Origin: Cavia porcellus
Lineage: Eukaryota; Chordata; Mammalia; Rodentia; Caviidae
Assembly (NCBI RefSeq): GCF_034190915.1
Contig: NW_026947503.1
Span: 18,632,532 to 18,696,531, forward strand
Direction of reading: 5' to 3'
Length of the DNA stretch: 64,000 nucleotides
The stretch's first letter is position 1. Every line of letters begins with the position of its first letter. Positions 20,827-32,800 of the stretch are shown piece after piece. A program made the translations under genes and the position numbers. The notes under the pieces are model-generated. The model was not told the DNA's origin and did not search any database. It worked only from the letters and a program-made list of their open reading frames with translations.

Positions 20827-21309
20827 TGTCGATGTCCGCTCCCGGCCGGCAGGAAGGACACACGACACAGTCTGGTAGTGGACAACCTTTTCTTTTTATT
20901 TTCCTTCTCCGTACAGCCTGCCCTGGGTTCTCCCAGCTGAAGCCTCCTCTGGTCCGCTCCCCGCGGCTCCTTTTGTGCTTCAGTCTGCCCCAAAGCCTCT
21001 ACCGGTCCGCTCTCCACGGCTCCTTTTGGGCTTCTACTTCCGGGCTTCTACCTGGCTTCTACTTCCGCCCAGGGGTGGCACCGGTATATATACGGGTACA
21101 GTGTCCAATCATGTTAAAGTAAGCAAGGCAAGCTGATTGGCTAACATCATCAGTTGCCAGGCAGACTATATTGTTGAGCGGGTTGTTTACGCGGTAAGCA
21201 GGAAACTAACATATTCGATGGGAGGGGTAATCTACCTCAGGCTTTGCTCTTTACCACAGGCCGCACGTCCGCCGCGCAAGGCGAGCTATCACAGACGCGG
21301 CTCCCAACA
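20827..21309 (-). repeat. 5' LTR of IAP-like class II ERV
   Basis: A 483-bp copy of the LTR at 18068. In minus sense it holds a CCAAT box (near 21133-21139), TATATATA (21085-21092) and an AATAAA signal (plus tttatt at 20895-20900), an intact-looking promoter and poly(A) set. The predicted transcript would start roughly 25-30 bp after the TATA box and run through the leader into gag. Confidence 0.95.
21085..21092 (-). promoter_or_regulatory. TATA box of the 5' LTR
   Basis: TATATATA in a CpG-bearing context, with an inverted CCAAT about 45 bp upstream in the minus sense. It is intact in both LTRs. Confidence 0.7.
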
Positions 21310-21575
21310 CCCAGTACCTGCAATTTAAAGGAAGAGTGGCTTATTTTGGCTCACAATATCAGCCCATGGTCAGTCAGCTGGCTCCCAGGTAGAAATGGCA
21401 TTGCAGAGGGGAATGGAGGGTGAAAAGCAGCTCACATCACGATGGCCAGGGGACTGCTGAACTCATTAGTGGATCAGTCCTCTGATGAGTAAAATGCCCA
21501 TGACCCAGTCACTCTCCCAGACCCTCACCTCTGAACAGATGGGACTTGCTGAGTTCCATAACACAGTTTATACTA
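21310..21575 (-). repeat. Ancient MaLR/ERVL-like LTR fragment (provirus target)
   Basis: The sequence right of the provirus (ggcttattttggctcacaat ... cagaccctcacctctgaaca) has the look of an old MaLR-type LTR in antisense. It begins left of the provirus near 18040, so the provirus landed inside or at its edge. Boundaries and family are uncertain. Confidence 0.4.
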
Positions 21576-22552
21576 CTATCAAAATATAAATTCATATTTG
21601 TTTTTGTGAAATTAGGAAGAAGCAGTGCTTTAAATAACATCAAACTTGGGGATGCTGTTAAATACTCCTCTCACCATTAAAAAATAAAAGCATCACTAGA
21701 TAGCAAGTTGTTATTACCCCGAAGTCATGCTTAGGGGCACTTGTTCTAGCTATTGGTTTATGATCATGAGGTATTTAGTAGAGATGGGATCTCATAATTA
21801 ATACAAAAATGAATGAAAATATAGGTATTATGTAAATTAATATATATAAAGATCAGAAGAAAACTTTATTTGATTCTCCCTATATATGATTGCATATTGC
21901 TCATTATTTGCATGGCCTGAAGTTATTTTAGAGCAGTCTTGTATTACTCTCAGGGTAGAAGCAGATTTACTGGCAAATGGGCAGCAGAAAAATACACTGA
22001 ATTGTTATTGTCAATAGTTTACAGATACACTGCCTTGAACTGGAGCAGGGATAAATATCCGTAACCATTTCTTTCAACTGAGAACTGTACACTTGGTTAT
22101 GAATACCTGAGACAATTTTATAATCAGAAATATTTTAATTTTTAATACAGGCAACTTAATGCAGGTGGAGACATATGTAGTGATAAATGTTCACCTTTAC
22201 TGAAATGTGTGACACATTTTATAAATCTTGATTCCCATGAACATTGAGTGTCAATGTGAATTTTATCTCATGAAAATTCATGGCAAATATAAAATATGAG
22301 TGTCAGTTTCTGGGGGTACCAAACTATGTTCAGATTTTCTTAACTGCCAAACAACATATGTTTATTAAGCTCTTCTTTTCTCTCTAAGTTTCTCAGCATC
22401 TAAGTAATAGGTAATTAATTCATGAATGGTATTAGTAAAAAACTGAAGTTTAGATAAATGAGATAAATATTTTGTTCAGAAAGAAAAAAAATGAAAAGAA
22501 TAATGCAGCAGGCCTTTGTTTAGTATAAATTAATTATTTTAAATAAGATTCA
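21576..22552. other. AT-rich spacer
   Basis: No gene or repeat is recognised. Confidence 0.5.
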
Positions 22553-22633
22553 GAGCTGGGTTGTGGCTTGGCAGCAAACACTTGTCTGGCAAGTTCAAAG
22601 TACTGAGGTCAATTCCCACTACTAATAAAAAAT
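22553..22633 (+). mobile_element. ID-like SINE
   Basis: It starts gagctgggttgtggcttggc, ends in an A-rich tail and is flanked by a 12-bp direct repeat, aaataagattca, at 22541-22552 and 22634-22645. It is moderately diverged. Confidence 0.82.
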
Positions 22634-22645
22634 AAATAAGATTCA

Positions 22646-22745
22646 ACATTTGGGATCTTGATCATGATAGAGCACTTGATCAGTATATTCACAGTTCTAG
22701 ATTGGAACCCCAGAGCTACAAAATAAAAATAAAAACAAAAAGGAA
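22646..22745 (+). mobile_element. Older ID-like SINE
   Basis: Directly after the previous SINE's target duplication comes a second tRNA-like block (gatagagcacttgatcag ... ggaaccccagagctacaaaa) with an A-rich tail. It is more diverged than its neighbour. Confidence 0.65.
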
Positions 22746-25044
22746 AACAAATGAAATAAATAGGCATCAGTACTAGGCTTTGTTTTTCCTGTTTATATTT
22801 ATTTAATTTTTTATTTTTTTCGTTAATAACATACTTGCTATCATTTTAGAATACACAGTCAAACTATAAGGTAATGGAGATAGTGCCAAAGGAAAACTCG
22901 ATCATTTTTCTGCCCATATGATGGGAGATTTTTAAAGAGAAACAAGTTTGGAGCAAGTTCCATTGCACAGCCCAGTTAGTACTTCAAATAAATCAAACTT
23001 TCCTTGAAGATGTGCTTTGTTACAGAAGTACTGTAACTTATTATAAGAGCCGGGATCAAATAATTGGGTTAGATATTTTTTCAGTGATAAATCTAAGTTA
23101 GATTCAGACAAGATTTATGCACAGAATAGGGTGGAGAGATAGTCATAAAGCAAAACTAAGCAAAGAATAACAACAACAATATTCTATGAAGTAAAATAAA
23201 TGAGTAGAAAAAAAAACAGTGCAATTTTTTTACAAGACTCAACTTCCTGAGTAAGTACGTGTGGTTATGTTTCCACTGCAATATCACTGCCATCTACTTA
23301 GATTTAAACTACTCTTGAAAGAAGAATCTGAGTCCCCCAGTCTTCCTCCTCTTTTAGAAAACAAGTAAGAATTTGCAACAACAACAAATTACACAAGATG
23401 TAGGGGAAAAGGAAAGAGCCTATTATTCTACTGATACAGTTGGAAGCATAAGAGACCCGTGTTAATGATGCAGAATGATATGATTTTTTTTTTCAGAGAC
23501 TGCTGAGAGACTGGCTCAGAGCCAGAGAATCTGTTCCTTAGTGAGATGTTTTGAACTTTCAGCTTTGGAGCTGCAGGCCGATATCCTCAGTGACAGCTGA
23601 CCTGGTTACCCTGAATTCTCAATGAGTGTGTCAGCCTTCAATTCTCCTTTAAAAATCCACACTTACCAATCATATATTCTCATGTATATATTCTGCTATG
23701 CAAATTGATGGCTCTATTCCTTTAAGCAGAAGATGAATGCTTTGTTCTAATTCAGTAATATTTTGAAGCCAGAGCAAGAACTAGAAAAAATATTAAGGAT
23801 TACGTAAGACGAAGCGAGGTTAGGTGTTTCTTCTGGATGAAGCATGATTCCATACAGTGGGGAATATGTCCATAGTGAAAATATCCCCAAGTCATTGGTT
23901 TTATGCAACTTTCAGTTCAGAGCAGGAAAAAAAAATGTATTGAATGTATGTTGATAATGGAGGAGAAGAATTTAATTGGTGTTTTCAGATTAATTGTGCT
24001 AAAAAGATACTCTGGTTAGGGTAGAAATAAATCAGATAAGATATATTGGAGATGGTACGCAAACAGTGACAATGGAATCTTATAAATATATTTCACTGTT
24101 TACTACCTTATTCATTCAAAACTTAGACTGAGTATATGCTATATGTAGATGCTATAATGAACTCTAGAAATTGTACTGAACTCCAGAGATGCCCATTCTT
24201 TGAGAATTTAAAAACATAAGCGAATTTTATATTTAAATATACATATAAACACATATACATATGTTTTGCAACTCTGTTTCATGAATAAAAACAAATGAAA
24301 TCATGTAAGAGAGATTGTAATTATTGTATTATATGTGATAAATATTAAATAAGTTGGCCAAATTGGATTTTTTGTTCCTATGATTTTATGTCCTGCTGGC
24401 AGACATCTGCAGGTAGGGATGGTTCCACCAAGATGCATGGTAACGATTCCATTGTGAACTGGAGTTAAGACTGCTGCCAAGTTATTTTGGATGTCTCATT
24501 TCTCTGGATTAACAGACATAAATACTATGCTGGCTGTGGTGACTGATCCTGATTACCAGGGGCAATTTTATACTCCTCAAAGGAAGGATGAAATAATATA
24601 TCTGCAAAATCAGGATTTGACTTAGGGCAGCTTTTCACTTGCCCTGTAATAAACCAGGGAGAAGAACAGTAACTCAATTCAGCGAATATTAAAAAGGGTG
24701 TACGTTCCAGGAGTGAAAGTTTGAGTCACTTAGTAAAGAAAAATGGCCTGCTGATGGCGAAGAGAATTTAAAAAAAGATAGTTACAAATACAGGACTGTA
24801 TGAAATTGACAGTAATGAGAACTATAATTGCAATGCATATTGCCTTATTATGTTGCTATAAATGTGTCTGTGGTTCTTAAATTCATCTATCAGCTACCTA
24901 TCTATCTAATAACTTTGATTCGTCCCTCTCATTTCCTTATTATGTAACAAACAAATTGACTTTATATCATAATATTTAGGTTCCAAGATAATAGAAAACT
25001 ATAAGTAATTTAAGGATATACATACTCTTCTGGGCAACTGTGAT
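22746..25044. other. AT-rich spacer, possible old ERVL internal piece
   Basis: Mostly unrecognised. The segment 24370-24640 (with gtgactgatcctgattacca) may be an internal ERVL remnant on the plus strand, in register with the LTR that follows, but it is too decayed to be sure. No gene was found. Confidence 0.35.
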
Positions 25045-25423
25045 ATTCAGTCTCATGTATCAATTTGTATAGCCCACATTGCCCAAATACTTGGTCAAAT
25101 GTGATTCTGGATAGTTCTGTAAGGATGTTTCTGCATTTACATTTAAACTGATATACTCTGAAAAAAGCAGATTAAATTCGATATGTGAATGGGCCTCACT
25201 CAAGACACACTGTGTAAGGCACAACTAGAACAGAGGGATTTCCCAGCTGTCTACCTCTGGCCTTCAGGCCTTCATCTCCTGTTCTCTGTGGTGGTTTCCC
25301 TGTATGCTGCCTTTAGATTGAAATGGCAACACTTTCATCATTTTTCTCAAAGCTTTACCTCAGCTTTGGAACTCTGCAAAATTTCACAAGCATGGGAGCT
25401 GATTCCTTAAAGTGAAGAATATA

Positions 25424-25425
<2 letters not shown>
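25045..25425 (+). repeat. Ancient ERVL LTR (MLT2-like)
   Basis: The order of segments (atttggtcaaatgtgattctgg, tgtaaggatgtttctgc, aaaagcagattaaattc, atgggcctcact, gggagctgattccttaaa) follows the MLT2 class of ERVL LTRs shared among placental mammals. A 73-codon frame inside is incidental. Confidence 0.65.

Positions 25426-25468
<43 letters not shown>
25424..25468. repeat. (AC)n microsatellite
   Basis: An uninterrupted AC run of about 45 nt that has grown at the end of the old LTR. Confidence 0.97.
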
Positions 25469-25471
<3 letters not shown>

Positions 25472-27297
25472 GTTAGATATGTTTCCTGACTGGGGTTAAG
25501 TATCTTTAGATGATGAATGTATGAATTCAAGAAAAATAAATTTCTTTTAATTTGGTAGAAATAAGGATACCTTTACATACTTATGAAAACAAGCCTTTGA
25601 AAAGAGGAAAAATATATAAAAAATGTTAAATAATATAATGAGATTAGCTGGAGTGATGTTTCTCAGATGAGACGATGAGAGGCAGTGTCACAGGACCTAA
25701 GAGAATTGTTTTAGGAGCATGGCTATACTAATAAGGTCACAAAAAGAGACCTAAATTTTTGGTGTCAGTGGGAGATTATAGAGAGCAGATGGAAAAATTC
25801 AAAATTACAAATATATTTTTGAAGAGAAATTAACAGAATTCAGCTGACTGGTATCAATATGAATTTACAAAATATTTAACAAAATGCTATATTTTTTTTC
25901 CTAGGCATTCCTTTTTTTCTGATTAGAACAATCAAAAACTGACTGAAAACTGAAAGGTAAACTTTAATATACTAGATATATAAAGGAGAGTATAAAGCTT
26001 TTTTAGACAAAGATATATTTTAAATTACCTTCGATTACTCCCTACCAATTTAACAAGAGTTAAATAAAATGCTGATATCATGCTATTTTATCAACTATAA
26101 TTGAGAAAATCTAACTTTGGCCTTTCTCAATATTACATCTACATTGATATATAGCAAATTTATACACTATGTGTGTAGACACATAAACACAGTGCACGTA
26201 GTTAAGTATATATGTACATATATATTACCTGCACACATCAGTTTATTTTAAACTACTTTAAAAGAGAATAAAATTTCAAAATTTATTATATGAACTACTC
26301 CACTAAAGGTGTTTGTACTTTTATTGTAAATATAGACAATTTTCATTTCTTTCTCTGTTTTTCTTTCCATTTCCTCCTTTTTTGTCCTCTCCTCCCTTCG
26401 TTCCTGTTTTTGCTTACCTCCTTTTCATCTGTTACCTTATCAACATTATTAGACAATTATTAGAAATTTAGTATACTTTCAACTCCATGATAAGTGCTTT
26501 GTTCTGTGAAGCATAAGCAAATATTGCTGGCCCTGAAGATTTTAAGTTTTACTAAGGATGCAAAATTCATATTTGTAGGAAAGTTAAAGAATGAGTAGAA
26601 AGTGTTGAATTTTGTTAATGTACATAATAATGACACTAACAAAGTTGAATTTTGGAAAAGAAAAACCTTTTTAGACAAAATTTCATGAACAGATTTTTGA
26701 AGAAAATAACTTATCATGTTTGCATACTTAAAAATTTGACATTTATCATAGATATGCTACATTGCAATGTTTTTTTTGCCACATTATTCACTACAACTTG
26801 GTTTTCTGTAAAATGCATGTGGACATTTTTAGTGCATCGTGAAAATAAATGTTTCTGAACTTGTTTTTAACCTGGAAATAGGTCATATATACATATTTAG
26901 GTCAAAAGAAGCAACAATGCAGATATTCACCATGTTTCAGAAAGCCAGTGCACTGCCCTATATGTTTTGCTGTCTTTCTTTTTCTGCATGTACATGTGTG
27001 TATTTGTGCGTATGCACACATTCTTACACTTCTGTGTCTTATGCGGTATACATACACATCAGCAGGTGTTTCCCTAGTACGGCACAGAAGAACAATGCAG
27101 AATGTGGGCAAATGTTTCTGATCTAAATGAAAGTGAATGCTTCATGAATACATCTAATGAGGTAGAGGATGGTAATAGTAAGTGGGGGCAGTATAGAAAG
27201 CCTAAGTATGAAACCTTAATGTTAAAGCCATGTTATACTTCTTGTCTGATAGAATTTTTGGCGCAGAGGGGAACCACCTGATAGAATTTTCAGCTCG
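25469..27297. other. AT-rich spacer
   Basis: No gene is recognised. Open frames at 26460-27126 are short and contain no domain. Confidence 0.5.
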
Positions 27298-27600
27298 GCT
27301 AAAAAGGTAAGTAGGAAATAAAAGTGGCCTTTATTTTAAGAATGTGGGGAGAGACTCTATGACTTCTGGGGTCTGGCATTTTCTCCGCCAGACATGTGGT
27401 ATGGCGGCATACATATAGTTTAGGGTTGGGGTGGTGCCTAGGGGGCATTATTGATGCACTAGTAGCCCACTGGTATTCATTTGGAGTCACAGGTAAATTG
27501 CCTAGGGGTGGGAAAGGTGACCTCAAGATAGAGCCCCTTGGTTCCACCTCCCAGCCTCCCACCGGCTACACTGTCCATTCTGGGGCAAAATCCTTTCACT
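27298..27600 (-). repeat. Possible solo LTR
   Basis: A less AT-rich block carries AATAAA on the minus strand near 27333 and a possible start TGTAGCCGGTGGGAG (minus, near 27569). A short repeat (gatagaattttt/c) lies at 27249 and 27281. The family is not identified. Confidence 0.35.
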
Positions 27601-27916
27601 GTCCTAGTGATTATTTTTATTTGTGAGACAGAGAATTGGTTTAAAGTTATGCCATAGTATTTCATCCATTCACCCTTTTTGTTCATCAAAATGTATTGTT
27701 TATCAAAACATTATTCCTTTTGCATCAATTGATAAGTATTGAGTGGGAAAATGAAAGTGCATGTATTTAATAATATATGGAAACTGATTTTAGATGAGTT
27801 TGAAGAAGGTTACATTTCACCACCGGGGGGAAAAATGTAACCAACAGGTCCTGGTGATTGTAGTCAATATTCCGATTGGTTTAAATGATGAAAAACTACA
27901 TGTTATTTATTAAACA

Positions 27917-27965
<49 letters not shown>
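27917..27965. repeat. (CA)n microsatellite
   Basis: An uninterrupted CA run of about 48 nt. Confidence 0.97.
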
Positions 27966-27968
<3 letters not shown>

Positions 27969-30240
27969 GCTTTTCTCTTTTTCTCAGAATTGTCTTACAG
28001 GCCAAAGTATACCTGACTAGTTCCTTACCAGAAGTATCTTAGAATATCCTGCAGTAGGAATAGGAATCAGGCATTGTTTTTCTGTGGCTTAGTTTTTACT
28101 TAACAGCTGCATTTTTGTACTAGTGATCTCAGTGCAACCGATAGTCTTCTGAAGACACTCTCTCTTCTTCCACCACGCCTTTTAGTTGTAACCATCATCA
28201 TCAAAGGCAGCATTCTATTTAAAGGTCTTGTGGTTAAACAACCCCTCCATGTTTTACTCAAGCTTTCCCAATATCCTATTATGCAAAATACACAGTCTAA
28301 ACTGGGTACCATCATCTATTAAAACATCAAATTTATTTCTTAAGTTTCTGGTTTAAAGGTGAAATTGAAAGGTACTATTTCTAGATTTAGGGACACACCG
28401 AAGGTTATATGGAGAACAAGATGACAACAATGAGGCTCAATCTGTGCAGCCTGATTTCATACATGAAAGACACCTTTTCCCAGCCAAGCATCTTCTCAAC
28501 TGCAAAGCTGATGGCTGCAACCCCTTTAATGAGGACAGACAGCATTTTATTTCACAGCATCACTGGAAGCTAAAAATACAAGTTGTTCTGAGAAGTAGTT
28601 CATTGATTTATATTTATTCTATGCTGTAAATGACTGAGATCAAATCTTGCAAGGAGTTTTTGTTATGAGGGAATTACAGTTCTGCAAAGGGAAAAGGTGA
28701 CTATTCCTGAGAGAGATGAAGTTGTTAAGCAGGCGAAGTCCGATCACTCAAGGCCACTGTTCCCAGCTTCAGCATTCTGCCTGAGGCCACCTTGATGGCA
28801 GGGTTGCTTTCATAAACATTCTGAAGAAGTGAGCTCTAGTGGTCTTTGAAGCTGAGGAGGCAAAGAGCTAATGAAAAGACCTTATTCTCTCACTCCACAC
28901 CGTCTCTCCAGTACCTGTTTCTATTTCTGCCTAGCAGCTGAAGCACTTTCTTCCCTGGGAGAAGGAGGAAAGGGGAAGGGGACTGTTAATGCTTCGCTGT
29001 ACACTTTTCTACCTGTAGAGTCAGTTGAAAAATTCAGAATCAATTATATTAATTGATATTATTCTTGTATCTCAAGACTTTAGAAATATTCAAATGAAGT
29101 TCTATAAAGATAAAAGCTTGCTTCTCACTATGAACTCTTGATTAGGATTTAAAACAAAAACATGGAATAGTGTTTTACTTGTGATTTATAATTGTAAATG
29201 CAAGTGAATCAGATAATTAGTGTTTAAAGAACACTTGACAAGTTTTTTCCTGCTTGAGTACTATTTTATAGTAAACTGTTATGAAAAATTCCACCTAGAA
29301 ATATAATAATAAGGCAAAATAATATTATTTTATAATAGAACTCAGAGAAACAAGGTAAAGATTTATACATAGTAACTGTAGTCAATTATGTCCCCTGTTA
29401 GCTATAAAAAAGATTGAAGGGGAAAATTTATTGTTTGGGAGTTCTGTAGCTGCTGTATTATTTGAGGCTGACTTCAACCACATGCACCACATATGAAGAA
29501 CTTCAAGTGATTTAAGTGGGTAAACAACTGAAATTTGAATTTACCTTTATGTTTTATCCTCAGCTGAAAGCTTTTGCCCCATTTTACTCCCAGATAAAAC
29601 AGCTTGTTCACAGTGGAAGTCTCACCCTTATTCTTTGCTCTTTTCTCCAGGTGTCCCTGCTCCAGGAGGCTTGGTCATTATGAAAAACGATAAACACAGT
29701 GTGGTCTCATCAGCTGGTAACCAGTTGATTCTTTCCAGATTCTTAGCTTCCTACACAAAGAATTACATGAGGCACGTGGGAAAAGGTAGTGAGGATTTAC
29801 ATTTATGAAGGTGGAAAAGAAGTATACTCAGCAAAATGAGAGTTGGCTAGTGAACAGACTCACAGCAGCCACAAACCTAAATGAGGTGTCTTTTGTATTT
29901 GTAATTGGCTTCTTGTTCTTGCATATAAGGCCTTTGGGATGGCTGTCCTATCAGAGATTCACTTGGCTTGACATCAGATTTATGCTATGTTGTAGAAAGT
30001 GTGCTTGTTTCCTCATTTCATGTAAAGGAAGCATTGGAAATGGTACTTCTCTGGTTCATGTACATAGTTTCATAGTCTTCCCAGATCCTGTGTCTTGTGC
30101 ATGTGCCCTGAATATTCATGACTATCAGGATTTTCATGGTTGTTTAAATGGTTTGTCCCAGCCATAATATCCTACTCATGTTGAGTTGTATTGGAGAATA
30201 GCATGAGAAAAAACATGAAATCAGAAAGTAGGTTAAATGA
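27966..30240. other. Spacer, nothing recognised
   Basis: No exon-like open frame with splice sites or a domain was found. The 120-codon frame at 29805-30167 has a hydrophobic stretch but no recognised family and no supporting features. Confidence 0.45.
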
Positions 30241-30370
30241 TTTTTTTTTTTTAATGGCAAACACTGGCCTTGAGTTCACTTCATAGGCCAAGCTGGCCTT
30301 GAACTTGTGCATGTCTTTCCTCATCTCTCCAAGTGCTGGGATTACAGGCTTGCATGAGCATAACTCATCA
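30241..30370 (-). mobile_element. B1 SINE, diverged
   Basis: On the plus strand: a T run, then ggccttgagttcacttcata, ggccaagctggccttgaact and gtgctgggattacaggcttg, an antisense B1. The leading half is more decayed than the rest. Confidence 0.85.
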
Positions 30371-32539
30371 TTAAAGTCCTAATTATCATGATGTTATTAC
30401 ACTCATCATACAAAGGGAAACTTTAGATTAATGTTTATTCTGACAAAAATGCCTAGTCTCTCAAAGGAAATAGGCCCAGGATAGGGCATTATTTATGATT
30501 ATAATGGGAAAGGATATTATTTATGAATTGAATAGAAGGACCAACAGTTACCAACTCTGTCTCTGTCTCTGTCTTTGTCTCTGACTCTGTCTCTCCTTCT
30601 CCCTGTCTTATTATCTCTCATTCTCCTTATTCTTTCCCTCTTCCTCTCTGTCAATTGCTTTACTTAGCTGTAAGAGCCAGGCCTGAGAGTCCATTAAAGA
30701 CTTTGATGCATGTGTTCATGCCACAGGAGTAGGTTTTCATTTATTTTCTGGATATTTTTGATGAAAATAAACAATCACATACAGGAATGACAGAATGATC
30801 TCTGCCTACTTTGCCTCCTTATTCCATGAAATCTGGCATATAATAATTTTTGTATATGTTAAAATGATCACACATGTACACTGAATTTATACCAGATATA
30901 TAGTCAGCATAGCAAAAACCAAGTGAATTAGATAAAATTTACTTTGTCCTTGCAAGAAATGTCTGTCCCACAGACAAATGATATCACCCTACTGTCCTGG
31001 GGTGTGTAGTCCCTATCAGCTCTAGTCTTCCAAGTTTATTTCTAGTTGGGTCATTGTTGTCAAGCAATCAATACTTAGGATTGATAATGTCATTATCCCA
31101 CATCTGGAATACTGATGCAATAAAATATCGGAAAGAATGACAATAGAGGTAAGGACTTTAGAAATTGTAGTTAAAATTGCAGATGTTCAATTTGTAATTC
31201 CAGAATATAGTGAAAGAATAGACTATAATACATATGTGAGAAATTGGCAAATCTCACATGCTGTTCCCTTTTAGCTCATGTATATTTATGTATATATATA
31301 TGTATATATATGAAATGCTGTATTCCTTAAAGCAAAAACAGTATATGCTTATGTAAAATAGACATGTTACTTTAAAAATATGCAAAGAAATTTAAATCAT
31401 CTGTTATCACATCATCTAGAATATCAAAATTTTATTTAAATAAAATAAAGTTTCTGTAATTGTACTCTAATAATTGGTAAGACACAAAGTCCAAAAATTA
31501 ACATTTAAAAAAGACCACTATTGAACATAATTACAAGTTAACAGTATTTTTATTAACAGATATATCTGCCTAAAATCATCCTCCTTTGTTCTGTATAGAT
31601 TTATGTTTTTCTACAAACGTATGCTACATGCAACATAATCAATTATTTGTTAATCTGTATTGTCAGAAAAACATTCCCTCTTTCTAGTATTTTCTTTCAT
31701 ATGATTATTATTGTATTAATCATGTGTGTCTTTGTGTTTTAAATTATTATGATGGATAATTAACTTTACTAGTCAAAAGGAAATATTTTTGAAAGGTGTA
31801 TACATCTGCCATTCAAGTTATGAATACATTTGTGTTGGATCAAATCATATGTTAACACCAACTCATGAAATGTTAACTAAATCCTCATTAAAAATTTTCT
31901 TTCTATGTAAAAATTTACTTTATATGAATAATTTAAATACATTCCTATCCTAAGATATTTGCTGATCAATTTGTACTTAAGTGATTTCAGTGTGTTCGTA
32001 TCATAAGTATACTTACACAAACTGAAGTAGCTATGATGTCAGTAGACAACACAATATCATGGGACATTGTTTTATATATGCAATACATCCCAAAATGTCA
32101 TCTTGTGATTCATGACATTGTATTCAGAGTATTATTTGAATTAATATATTTGCTTTCTATACATAATATATTTTATCCTTTAAAATCCTGGAAGTTAAGT
32201 CCTTTGCATATAATGAGACTAAGACAGGAAATCTGAGAGTTGCTCCTGGTCATATGAACAGTAACAGTAAGAATTTGAAGCAGGCAGTCGTATACTGCAT
32301 ACTGTAACACTTTGCTCAGTTTCCATGTATAACCAAAGAAACACATTAAAAACTCACAGAACTTTCATTATCTTATTTAGACTACTCTATTCAGAGGCAT
32401 TCACCTGTAGTTACTCATATGTATGATCATACATTTCTATCTTTTACATATCAATTAATTTTCATAAATGAAATTCTACTTATAGGTAAGACTATATTGT
32501 AAAAAATTAAAATAAGGAAATATTTTTTATAGAAAATTC
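30371..32539. other. AT-rich spacer with CT-rich tract
   Basis: A CTGTCT/CTCT-rich tract lies at 30555-30605, and TA-rich runs lie at 31285-31310. No gene was found. Confidence 0.5.
30555..30605. repeat. CTGTCT-type simple repeat
   Basis: Imperfect hexamer repeats of tctgtctctg, leading into pyrimidine-rich sequence to about 30650. Confidence 0.9.
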
Positions 32540-32800
32540 AATCTCATCTTGTCTACCATTTGGGGAAGTAGTCTGCTATCAACAGATGAATGGATGTTGA
32601 GGAGTTTGTTTGCCTACATGTACACACTGGGAAACATGTAGAAGAACACACATAGCAGCTTTGTTCACAGCAATGAAACAACAGAAACAGCCTAAAAGTC
32701 ACTTAATGAAAAATTCACCAATTCACCAAGGAATTGGTAAAAAAGACACAAGTTCCTTGAGGTATAATCATGATGGAATGCTTTATTTGTGTTAATTTTG
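32540..32800 (+). mobile_element. Old L1 3' end fragment
   Basis: The order gcagctttgttcacagcaatg, caacagaaacagcctaaaagt, then a run ending in tcatgatggaatgctttatt follows the conserved 3' part of mammalian L1. It is strongly diverged and has no coding capacity. Confidence 0.55.

Larger units (their letters stand above)
18068..21309 (-). mobile_element. Young, internally deleted IAP-like endogenous provirus
   Basis: A 3.24-kb minus-strand element with two LTRs, a 6-bp target duplication (cccagt), a primer-binding region, a leader with a consensus splice donor, an open shortened gag, and an integrase C-terminal fragment. Protease, reverse transcriptase, RNase H, most of integrase and any recognisable env are missing. 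The near-identical LTRs imply a recent insertion. Because polymerase is absent, it must have been mobilised in trans or been deleted after insertion. Confidence 0.93.

Noticed and set aside
20673..21017. A 114-codon frame running from the 5' LTR into the ERV leader, upstream of gag
   Set aside because: It opens with GTG, not ATG, and the same start recurs in the 3' LTR at 18257. It has no recognised domain, so I do not call it an upstream ORF.
25045..25425. 73-codon frame at 25189-25410 as a small protein gene
   Set aside because: It lies wholly inside an ancient ERVL-type LTR.
29805..30167. 120-codon frame as a possible host gene
   Set aside because: The length is near what chance allows here; no motif or supporting signals were found.
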